From Clostridium lundense DSM 17049 (lineage in GTDB: Bacteria > Bacillota > Clostridia > Clostridiales > Clostridiaceae), in assembly GCF_000619945.1 (NCBI RefSeq), contig NZ_JHVC01000023.1, forward strand, positions 1 to 61,421: a stretch of DNA of 61,421 nucleotides, read 5' to 3'. The position numbers were made by a program, and so were the translations under genes. Below the pieces are notes generated by a model. The model did no database searches. It saw only the letters and a program-made list of their open reading frames with translations, and had not been told where the DNA came from. The first letter of the stretch is position 1. Each line of letters opens with the position of its first letter. Positions 26,654 through 34,517 of the stretch are shown piece by piece.

Positions 26654-26688
26654 AAGAAGGATATGTAATAATTTAATCCTTCTTTTTT
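26654..26688 (+). terminator. Rho-independent terminator after the CBS-GGDEF gene
   Basis: AAGAAGGAT (26654-26662) pairs perfectly with ATCCTTCTT (26676-26684), followed by TTTT. Marks the end of the GGDEF cassette. Confidence 0.85.
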
Positions 26689-26717
26689 AGTTTGAAAAAA
26701 TAATGGAGGTTGGTTCT

Positions 26718-27551
26718 ATGCTATTAGATCCAAAAAGAGCAGCAATCGTTGCAAAAATAGCGATTCAAGCTGCAAAAGATGATGAAATCAGAAACAAAAT
26801 AATTTTTATATCACTAGCACCGATTATTTCGGTGCTTTTAATTTTGGCTTTTATTGTATATATTCTTACAAATCCACTTGAAATACTGAGTAGCATTTTC
26901 TTTGGAAATGAGTTAACACAGATTAAAAATATAAGAAGCCAGTATGGATATGAGCAGCTGATAAATGCTAATGACAATAGTTATTTAGAAAGTAGTGGGT
27001 TAGATTTTTCAGGAGTATCTTTTAAAGATGGAGCTACAGAAGTGGTTTATTATAATCAAGCAGATGAAAGGTGGAAGGACAAGCCGTATGGAAAAACAGG
27101 AACTATAGGAAGAAGTGGTTGTGGTCCGACGTCTCTTGCTATAGTTGTGTCAAGCCTTACAGATAAAAAGGTTGATCCAGTTCAAATGAGTCAATGGTCT
27201 TATGAAAATGGCTATTACTGCGAAGGTGTGGGTTCTTACCATACGTTAATACCTGATGGAGCAAAACACTTTGGACTTAAAGTAGAAGGTTGCACTTCAA
27301 GTGAGCCACAAAAAATAGTAGATGCTCTTGCAGCGGGTAAACTTATAATTGCTATTATGGCAGAAGGACATTTTACAAGGAATGGTCATTTTATTGTACT
27401 TAGAGGAGTAACAGCAGATAAAAAGATTTTAGTTGCTGATCCGGTAAGTAGGACAAGAAGTGAAGAAAAGTGGGATATATCAATTATATTAAATGAAGCA
27501 AATAAAGGAGCAGATGCAGGAGGTCCATTTTGGATAATCAGTAAACTATAA
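26718..27551 (+). CDS. Membrane-anchored C39-like cysteine peptidase
   Basis: The protein has 277 residues from ATG 26718 (RBS GGAGG). A membrane helix at about 34-55 anchors an extracellular papain-like C39_2 domain: catalytic Cys in GRSGCGPTSLA (about 135), His in 'NGHFIVLRG' (about 222) and Asp in 'LVADPVS' (about 237). In conjugation loci this position is often held by a VirB1-like wall hydrolase. This peptidase probably remodels the cell wall or processes a surface component during mating (inference). Confidence 0.82.
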   Translation: MLLDPKRAAIVAKIAIQAAKDDEIRNKIIFISLAPIISVLLILAFIVYILTNPLEILSSIFFGNELTQIKNIRSQYGYEQLINANDNSYLESSGLDFSGVSFKDGATEVVYYNQADERWKDKPYGKTGTIGRSGCGPTSLAIVVSSLTDKKVDPVQMSQWSYENGYYCEGVGSYHTLIPDGAKHFGLKVEGCTSSEPQKIVDALAAGKLIIAIMAEGHFTRNGHFIVLRGVTADKKILVADPVSRTRSEEKWDISIILNEANKGADAGGPFWIISKL

Positions 27552-27572
27552 AATAGAAAGGGGCAGAGTGAT

Positions 27573-27737
27573 TTGAAAAAGAAGTTATTAATAGAGCTAT
27601 TTATATATATTGTAATTGTAGTTATAGGGTTTATTTTAATATTTACTTATAAACCTAAACACAAACCTATAGATATACCAGCAGACTATAAAGTGGCAAG
27701 GAGTGAGAACAGTGTTTTTGTATCTATCAAACAATGA
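27573..27737 (+). CDS. Small membrane protein
   Basis: A 54-residue gene from TTG 27573, 9 nt after AAAGGGG. It reads as KKKLL, then a single strongly hydrophobic helix (about residues 7-26), then a Lys/Pro-rich tail 'YKPKHKPIDIPADYK'. It overlaps the following gene. A basic start plus one helix suggests an inner-membrane small protein of the transfer apparatus. No family recognised. Confidence 0.55.
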   Translation: MKKKLLIELFIYIVIVVIGFILIFTYKPKHKPIDIPADYKVARSENSVFVSIKQ

Positions 27738-28698
27738 AAACATAGGATTATTTGATTTTTTATCTAAAGAAAAAGGTATGGTAATTAAAAAGCTCTCAGG
27801 TGAGTTCTATCTAAAAAAGTTTGTAATTCATGATATGAGAAATTTAAATCACTACTCTTATTTTGCTATAGATTTAAAAGCGCTTAAAGATACTGAAAAT
27901 GAAATAATTGAAGCAATAACAGCGTTTAAAGCGATGTATGATTCAAGAATTATAATTTTTGCTGAAGGATTAAAAAGAGAAGATGAATTAATATCAAGGC
28001 TTATAGAAGAGAAAATCTACAACGTTATAATTTCTAAAGAAATACAAGAGATTAAAGATGAAATACTAAAATGTTTAAGTCATATAGGGAAAACAGAGGA
28101 AGATTGGAATCTAAAAGAAAATAATGAAAATCAGTATACATTTAATCATAAAAATATAAAAATAGCAGTTGCGGGAGTATTATCAAGAGTGGGTACAACT
28201 ACAACTGCTTTTAATATGGCAAGATTTTTATTTAATAGTGGAGCTAAGGTAAGTTATACGGAAGCTAATGACTGTGGGCATTTAAAAGAAATAGCTGCTT
28301 ATTATGAATTTTTAAAGGTAGAAAATTATTATAGATACAAAGGAGTTGAATACTATCCTAATAAGCAATTTCCTAATGATGTAAACTGTCAAATCTTTGA
28401 TTTAGGAAGCTTAAACAAAGGAAATATAGCAATATTTAAAAGCTGTGACATTAAAATTCTATGTAGTGGAAGCAAACCTTATGAACTTATAGAAACTTAT
28501 GAAGCAATTAATTCTATAAAAGATGTTGATTATAATATTTTATTCTCTTCAATATCCGATGAAGAAAATTTAAAAATAAGAAAAAGCTTTGAAAACAGTA
28601 ATGATAATATACATTTTCTTAAATATTCACCAAGTCTATTTGATGGAAAGATTAATGAAGATATATACAGAGAAATAATTAATGACTTTATTACCTAG
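27712..28698 (+). CDS. CpaE-like MinD/ParA-fold protein with degenerate P-loop
   Basis: The protein has 328 residues from GTG 27712, 8 nt after AAGGAG; GTG 27703 is also in frame. The N-terminal 120 residues look like a receiver-like alpha/beta domain. At about 148-162 the ParA-like site reads 'AGVLSRVGTTTTAFNMA', lacking the Gly-Lys of a Walker A (RVGTTT instead of KGGTGKTT). 'VNCQIFDLGSLN' is the Walker B-like strand. It is probably a non-hydrolysing CpaE/TadZ-type localisation protein. Confidence 0.65.
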   Translation: MFLYLSNNENIGLFDFLSKEKGMVIKKLSGEFYLKKFVIHDMRNLNHYSYFAIDLKALKDTENEIIEAITAFKAMYDSRIIIFAEGLKREDELISRLIEEKIYNVIISKEIQEIKDEILKCLSHIGKTEEDWNLKENNENQYTFNHKNIKIAVAGVLSRVGTTTTAFNMARFLFNSGAKVSYTEANDCGHLKEIAAYYEFLKVENYYRYKGVEYYPNKQFPNDVNCQIFDLGSLNKGNIAIFKSCDIKILCSGSKPYELIETYEAINSIKDVDYNILFSSISDEENLKIRKSFENSNDNIHFLKYSPSLFDGKINEDIYREIINDFIT

Positions 28699-28721
28699 AC
28701 TAGAAGAGAGGAGGAACTAAT

Positions 28722-29306
28722 GTGAAAAAAGGAGAAATGCTTGATAAAGTATATAAATCAAAGCTACCAAGCAGAGCAAAGCAAATAATGTTTTATCTTA
28801 TAAATAGAGCTAATGCAGAAGGAACGTGCTTTCCTTCTGTAAAAACTATAGCTAGTGATTGCGGAGTGTCAGAAAGAACTATTCAAAGAACCATGAATAT
28901 TCTTGTAGAAGAAGGGTTTGTTATTAAAGAAGAAAGATATAGGGATAATGGAGGACAAAGTTCAAATCTTTATAAGCTTCAAATAGATCCTGAAAATAAC
29001 GATATTAAACCTAATGCTAATGAAAATAGATTTGATGAAGAAAAGTTAAAAGATATTGAAGTGAAAGAGGAGACAAGCAACATAGAAAATATTGAAGTTG
29101 TTAATTTTGAGGATTATGAAAAAGAAAAAAAGAATATAGTAGATGTTTCAATGGATACACTTTTAAATAAGGTAAATTTTGAAAGTGAATATATATGTCA
29201 CCCTATGACTTTATATAAGACAGGTAAAAAAAGTAAGCTAATTAGAATCATGTCAACATTAAACTCACTATGTCATGGGGTGGGTGACAATTTGTACCCC
29301 CCATGA
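28722..29306 (+). CDS. Winged helix-turn-helix protein (HTH_36-type)
   Basis: The protein has 194 residues from GTG 28722 (RBS GAGGAGG). Residues about 15-75 form a winged helix ('TCFPSVKTIASDCGVSERTI...ILVEEGFVIKEERY'), as in replication-linked or regulatory HTH_36 proteins of Gram-positive plasmids. An acidic linker follows and the extreme C-terminus 'CHGVGDNLYPP' resembles the tail of proteins that act with host replication factors. It is the last gene of the transfer region; the C-terminus may be shortened where the defence island begins. Confidence 0.7.
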   Translation: MKKGEMLDKVYKSKLPSRAKQIMFYLINRANAEGTCFPSVKTIASDCGVSERTIQRTMNILVEEGFVIKEERYRDNGGQSSNLYKLQIDPENNDIKPNANENRFDEEKLKDIEVKEETSNIENIEVVNFEDYEKEKKNIVDVSMDTLLNKVNFESEYICHPMTLYKTGKKSKLIRIMSTLNSLCHGVGDNLYPP

Positions 29307-29371
29307 ACTATACAATATAAGGTTTATAGAGATATTGAAAGATAATTATATATTTTAAATATAAATAAATT

Positions 29372-29420
29372 TTGACATAGTATGCGAATATTTATATATA
29401 TTACCAATAAATTTGTCAAA
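29372..29420 (+). promoter_or_regulatory. Promoter of the BREX operon with flanking inverted repeat
   Basis: TTGACA (29372-29377), 17 bp, TATATA (29395-29400): a near-consensus sigma-A promoter about 100 bp ahead of the first gene. TTTGACA (29371-29377) and TGTCAAA (29414-29420) are perfect inverted copies bracketing the promoter, a possible operator or short-loop site. The 192-bp gap 29307-29498 otherwise holds only AT-rich sequence. Confidence 0.6.
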
Positions 29421-29498
29421 TATTATTGTAATTCTTCGCTAAAAAGAATAAACTAATAATTGGAATAATATAAACTATTTTAGTATAAGAGGTGCCAT

Positions 29499-29672
29499 AT
29501 GAACGGATATATGACAGTTCAAGAAGCAGCTGAGAAGTGGAAATTAACAACAAGAAGGGTACAGGTTTTATGTTCAGAAGGTAGAATTCCTGGAGCAACT
29601 AAATATGCATCTATATGGATAATTCCTGAAAATGCTGAGAAACCTAAAGACAGAAGAATAGATAAAAGATAG
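29499..29672 (+). CDS. Small helix-turn-helix protein heading the BREX operon
   Basis: The protein has 57 residues from ATG 29499 (RBS AGAGGTG). 'YMTVQEAAEKWKLTTRRVQVLCSEGRIPGA' is split across an excisionase/MerR-like helix-turn-helix (residues 4-35), followed by 'WIIPENAEKPKD'. Such single-domain proteins are common as DNA-binding regulators or recombination directionality factors. Here it precedes brxA by 21 bp and follows the promoter, so it is a candidate regulator of BREX. It is not the WYL-type BrxR described for other BREX loci. Confidence 0.75.
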   Translation: MNGYMTVQEAAEKWKLTTRRVQVLCSEGRIPGATKYASIWIIPENAEKPKDRRIDKR

Positions 29673-29693
29673 AATAAAAAGGAGTATCGCTTT

Positions 29694-30479
29694 ATGTCAA
29701 CTTTAAATTGGACTACAACAAGTACATGGATTGATGATAGCATAGAAGTATTAAGTAACATAAGTGATAAAATTAATATTAATGAGCTTGCGGAAAAAGT
29801 AAATAATGGCGAAATTCTTGGTGATAGAAAATTATCTTCTTCAAAGAGAGTATTTAGTGCGATAAAAGCAAGATACTTGAATAAAGATGAGGAGAAAGTA
29901 TTGGCACTATCAAAGGTAATTAAATCAAATCTATCTAAACAAGAAAAGTATAATCATATGTTTTTATATTACTTAGAATATGAAACTCTTGCAAAGGCTT
30001 TTTTAGAAGGATATATTTTTAATAATTATAATGAATATTCACAGAAAACATTTACTCAAAAAGATTTAGATAGATTTTTTGAAAAGTTATTTGAAGAAAA
30101 AAAGTATATGCTATCCAAAAATTTACAGCAAGAAATATCAGAACAAAGCATTAATAAGGTAAGAAACCAATTAATGAAATTTTTAGAGGATTTTAAATGG
30201 GGAGAAAAAAAGGATGAAAAATTGTATATAAAGAGACCTAATCTTTCAGCGGAATGGTTTGTTTATGTATTGTTCTATTATTTTTCAACAGAAACTATAG
30301 ATATACTGGATGTACACAGATCCAATGTATTTAATAAATTTTTACTTAATAAATATGATATAGAATATTTTATTTCACAAGCAAACATAAAAGGACTGAT
30401 TGATGTTCAAAGGCTTGGTGATATTAACATAATATCCAAGAAAAATGGAGGTATATTGGAGTATGCAAGAAATTATTAA
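29694..30479 (+). CDS. brxA: BREX protein BrxA (DUF1819)
   Basis: The protein has 261 residues from ATG 29694 (RBS AAAAGGAG). The family signature 'DRKLSSSKRVFSAIKARYL' (about 45-63) and helical body match BrxA/DUF1819, the small DNA-binding-like component of type 1 BREX phage defence. It is longer than the common size of about 200. It overlaps the brxB start by 17 bp. Precise role in BREX is not established. Confidence 0.88.
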   Translation: MSTLNWTTTSTWIDDSIEVLSNISDKININELAEKVNNGEILGDRKLSSSKRVFSAIKARYLNKDEEKVLALSKVIKSNLSKQEKYNHMFLYYLEYETLAKAFLEGYIFNNYNEYSQKTFTQKDLDRFFEKLFEEKKYMLSKNLQQEISEQSINKVRNQLMKFLEDFKWGEKKDEKLYIKRPNLSAEWFVYVLFYYFSTETIDILDVHRSNVFNKFLLNKYDIEYFISQANIKGLIDVQRLGDINIISKKNGGILEYARNY

Positions 30480-31044
30480 TAATGTATCAAAGGAGATAAA
30501 TAGAGTAGTAAGCAAACCACCATCCAGACCAATAAGATTGATGTTTTTTGAGAATAAATCACTATATGGAATAGTGATAAATAGCATTAGAGAAAAATAC
30601 TTTGTGGCAAATGAAATATTAAATGTAAATAGTTTTTTTGAAAGCGAAGTATACGATGAAAATATTGATGAGCTAACAAAAATTGAAAATAAATATGGAA
30701 TAAGTAGTGGAAGGTTTCAAACTAAGCTATCAGAAATTTTTACTCTATTTTTAGAAAAATTTTGTTATAGTAATAAAATAAAAAAACTTTTAATAATGGA
30801 AGATGAAGAGTTATATAATTATGAATTTAATCCATTGGATTATATAAGCAGATATTTAGCTTCAGATGATAGTTTTGCTGTACAAGCTAATTTACCTATA
30901 GTATGGGTTACTATAGGTAAAAAAGATCCTTATGAAGAAAATATTTATCATTATTATAAAACAGAACAGACAGAAGGTAGAAGAATAAAAATAACAAATT
31001 CTAATTTTGTAGATTGTATATATGATTACAAAATAGAATATTGA
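30463..31044 (+). CDS. brxB: BREX protein BrxB (DUF1788)
   Basis: The protein has 193 residues from ATG 30463 (preceded by GGAGG and TTGGAGT; an upstream start at 30445 is less likely). The start 'MQEIINNVSKEI...PIRLMFFE', and 'NLPIVWVTIGKKDPYEENIYHY' split near the C-terminus, are BrxB/DUF1788 features. Small partner of BrxC and PglZ in type 1 BREX. It is followed by brxC after 13 bp. Confidence 0.88.
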   Translation: MQEIINNVSKEINRVVSKPPSRPIRLMFFENKSLYGIVINSIREKYFVANEILNVNSFFESEVYDENIDELTKIENKYGISSGRFQTKLSEIFTLFLEKFCYSNKIKKLLIMEDEELYNYEFNPLDYISRYLASDDSFAVQANLPIVWVTIGKKDPYEENIYHYYKTEQTEGRRIKITNSNFVDCIYDYKIEY

Positions 31045-31057
31045 TAGAGGTGCTAAG

Positions 31058-34000
31058 ATGAAGAAGATATATGAAACTTTTGGCAGAGACATAAAAAGAG
31101 AATTTAATGACGTTACTACTGTAGATAGAAAAATTACAGCTTTAGAAATTTATGAATATGTATTGACCGAAAATGTGGAAAACATTATGGGAAATTTTTT
31201 TGCTTATTTTTTTGATGATGACAAGCTTTATCCTAATTTGAAAATGCAAACACAGCTTTTACAGGAAAAATATAGAGATAAAATCGGGCCTGGTGTATGG
31301 GTTAGAGGATTTTTTGGATCCGGTAAATCTCATTTTATTAAAATACTAAATACAATGTTTACTACAGAATATTTAGAATATGAAGATGAAAATAAAAACA
31401 AACAAAAATTAAACGTAATTAAAACATTTCAACAGCAAATAAGAGATCCAAAGCTTTCAGAGTTAATAGGGAATATTAATACTAATGATTATATCACATT
31501 TATTTTTTCAGCAAACCATATTACAAGACCAGGAGATACTATACTTGATTGTTTACCAGAAGCTATTTTAAGACAGAATGGAAAATTAGACGGTTTTGAA
31601 TTGAAGGATAAATATTCAGCAATAGAAGTATCTGAATTCCTACAAAATATATTAAAACAATCTGGAAAGAAAAGAATGATAATTTTTATAGACGAAATAT
31701 TGGATGTATTAGATGAAGCGGATAAGGTAAGAAAATTTGAAGGCCTTATAGAATTATTGGATGATAGAATATGGTTTGTAGTTACTTCTTTGGAAGCAAA
31801 AACAAAATTGTTAAATACACAGACAGCAGAACGAATGATTCATAGGTTTGGGCAGGAACAGATTCTTTATCCTGAAGAGATGCTTAAAATAGTTAAACAT
31901 AGATATTTAGACAAAAAAGATGAAGCTACAAGTTATATAGAGGAAAAAATAAAATTGGATAAATTCAAATATTTATTTTCTCAAGCATATTTAGCTAATA
32001 CTGATGATGGAAAAATAGAAACGCCCAATTTAGTTATTTCATATCCATTTTATCCATTCCAATTAGCTTATTTAAAAGAATTATTAAAAAATGAAACTAA
32101 AGGTTCAGTAAGAAATCTTATGCAAACTGTTAAGGCTATTATAAAAAATCCTGAGGTATGCAATAAAGATATAGGTTATTTTGTAGATATCAATTTGATT
32201 TTTGATGAATTGAAAAATAAACGTGGTATTGATGATGAATATGGTGATTTGATTAAAAGCTTAGAAGGAAATGTAATTATAGATGAAAAAAATAATTATG
32301 TAAATATTCAAATATTAGTAAAAATATTAAAAGCTATTGTACTTTTGGCACAAGTTAGACCAGAAGGATCCAAAGCAAGTATGATTTTGCCTCTTGTTTA
32401 TGAAGAAATTTCAATTAAAGATGAAAATATATTAAAAGATTATATTGATATCTTAGTCAAAGAAAATTATGTGAATAATGAAGGCGGATTTTATAAGCCA
32501 ATAACAAAAAAAGAATCAGATGTCTGGAGTAAGATTAAAGGTATAAAAATTATTACTGATTCGGAAATTAGAGAGGCATTAAATAAAAGAATATATGAGT
32601 TATTTAATACTCAAGTTAAATCAAGTAAAAATATTATTTGGGGTAAAATCAATGATTTTTCAAAAGAAGTAGGATTTGTATTAAAAAAATCAGATGAGAG
32701 CATAGAATATCCCAATATATTTTCTTGCATTCCTTTTGATTATGAAATTGAAAAATTAAAAGAAAATGCAAGAAATAATACAAATAATAAAGAGAGCATT
32801 TATATAGTTCCACAAAAGAAATATGATGGGGAAGCTTTATTTAATGCAATGAAATTTTATTTGCAAATGGAGGAAGCATTAGGTAAAGAGTTAGATTTTG
32901 GTATTGATCAAAAGTTAAGAATTCAAATTGAGAATAAGCGAGATACTACTGTAGGTAATGATATTGAGAAAATGATAGAGGATTGTTTTAAAAATTCAAT
33001 AATAATTTACTTAGGGAATGAAAACAGAGATTATAATGCTCTGGTAATAGATAGACTTAATAAAGAAGTAGAAAAAATGTTAAAAAGAAAATATTCGCAG
33101 TTTTTTGGCAAGATACTTAGAGAATCTGTTGATACATTTATAAAAAAAGAAATTTTAGCCCCTACATTAAAGCTAACAACACAATATTTAAAAGATTTAG
33201 ATTTAGTGGATACAAATGGAAATATTAATACAAGTAACAGATATTATAATGAATTTTTAAAATCATTTCCACAAAGCGGATTTGGTAAAGATGGAAATAG
33301 TATTATGGATGAATTTACAAAAGGTAAATATGGATGGCATCATGATACTATAAAAATCCTAACAGCTTTAGCTTATAAAAATGGTGATATTAAAATATCA
33401 CAGCAGGGAAAATACTTTAATATTCCTGAAGATATAGATATATTAGTTGGCAGCAGTGGACCTTTTACTTCAAGGGAAAGAGTTAAATATGATTTATATA
33501 CATTTTCACGGGTTAATATTTCAGATGAAGATATAAGAAAGGCAATAATTAACCTAAAACGACTTGATCCAAATTTAGTTATTGAAATTAAGCTAAAAGA
33601 TATTGCTGATAAGATAAAAAAGTATTTTAGTGAAAATAGAAAATTTGCATTAAATCAATTAATAAATAATTACGATGCATTTATTAATGAAGAATTAAAA
33701 AATACAATATTATACATTAAAAATACAATAAATGAGTTTTCATCCAGAGACGATGCGGAAGAAATAGTAAGCTTATTTAACTCAAAATTTAACGATGATT
33801 CAATTTTAGATAATACTAAAAAGGTAGTTAGCATAATAGAAAATATTGGAAAATTAGAATACATTAAAAAAGTATATGACATGTATTTAAGTGATGAAAA
33901 TAGTAATTCTAAAATAGAAATAAAAGATAAAGGTGTCAAGTTTATCAATGGAGATATAAAATTATATGATGAAATAATGAAAGACTATACTATTAAGTAT

Positions 34001-34504
34001 CAAGAAGCATATAAGGAATATTCAAAAAAATATAATGAAACTATTAAAATATTGAAGGAGATTCCTGAATGGAGCAGCTTAAAAGATGAACAAAGAATTG
34101 ATATTTTAAATAGTATCCAATTTAAAAAGATTGATGCAATTATACTTAATGGTAAACTTAAAATGCAAGAACTTGGAACATTAGAGGATATAAAAAGATT
34201 AACAAAACAATTGGATAATATATTAATAACCTTAATAGAAAAAATTCATGAATATAATGATAAAAATAAAATTGTAATTAAAAAAGAACCTGAAACTATT
34301 TATCCTGCATCAGATTTTGGAAATGATAAGTTATATGAAAAACCACAAAGAGTAAAAAGAAAATTTAAAAACTATACTAAAGAAATTGTAATAAATATAG
34401 ATAGCATAGAGAAGCTTAATGAACTTGATGCAGTATATTCCAAAATAAAAAAGCAGATAGAAAAAGAACTTAATGAAGGAAAGAAAATAACATTAGAACT
34501 ATAG
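31058..34504 (+). CDS. brxC: BREX protein BrxC (PglY-type ATPase)
   Basis: The protein has 1148 residues. The N-terminus 'ETFGRDIKREFNDVTTV' is diagnostic of BrxC. Walker A is FFGSGKSHFI (about 85-94) and Walker B 'MIIFIDEILDVLDEA' (about 207-221). The remainder is helical with coiled-coil stretches in the last 250 residues. BrxC is a large ATPase needed for defence in type 1 BREX, thought to work with PglX/PglZ. It is full length, with no disruption. Confidence 0.95.
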   Translation: MKKIYETFGRDIKREFNDVTTVDRKITALEIYEYVLTENVENIMGNFFAYFFDDDKLYPNLKMQTQLLQEKYRDKIGPGVWVRGFFGSGKSHFIKILNTMFTTEYLEYEDENKNKQKLNVIKTFQQQIRDPKLSELIGNINTNDYITFIFSANHITRPGDTILDCLPEAILRQNGKLDGFELKDKYSAIEVSEFLQNILKQSGKKRMIIFIDEILDVLDEADKVRKFEGLIELLDDRIWFVVTSLEAKTKLLNTQTAERMIHRFGQEQILYPEEMLKIVKHRYLDKKDEATSYIEEKIKLDKFKYLFSQAYLANTDDGKIETPNLVISYPFYPFQLAYLKELLKNETKGSVRNLMQTVKAIIKNPEVCNKDIGYFVDINLIFDELKNKRGIDDEYGDLIKSLEGNVIIDEKNNYVNIQILVKILKAIVLLAQVRPEGSKASMILPLVYEEISIKDENILKDYIDILVKENYVNNEGGFYKPITKKESDVWSKIKGIKIITDSEIREALNKRIYELFNTQVKSSKNIIWGKINDFSKEVGFVLKKSDESIEYPNIFSCIPFDYEIEKLKENARNNTNNKESIYIVPQKKYDGEALFNAMKFYLQMEEALGKELDFGIDQKLRIQIENKRDTTVGNDIEKMIEDCFKNSIIIYLGNENRDYNALVIDRLNKEVEKMLKRKYSQFFGKILRESVDTFIKKEILAPTLKLTTQYLKDLDLVDTNGNINTSNRYYNEFLKSFPQSGFGKDGNSIMDEFTKGKYGWHHDTIKILTALAYKNGDIKISQQGKYFNIPEDIDILVGSSGPFTSRERVKYDLYTFSRVNISDEDIRKAIINLKRLDPNLVIEIKLKDIADKIKKYFSENRKFALNQLINNYDAFINEELKNTILYIKNTINEFSSRDDAEEIVSLFNSKFNDDSILDNTKKVVSIIENIGKLEYIKKVYDMYLSDENSNSKIEIKDKGVKFINGDIKLYDEIMKDYTIKYQEAYKEYSKKYNETIKILKEIPEWSSLKDEQRIDILNSIQFKKIDAIILNGKLKMQELGTLEDIKRLTKQLDNILITLIEKIHEYNDKNKIVIKKEPETIYPASDFGNDKLYEKPQRVKRKFKNYTKEIVINIDSIEKLNELDAVYSKIKKQIEKELNEGKKITLEL

Positions 34505-34517
34505 GGGGAATATCAAT

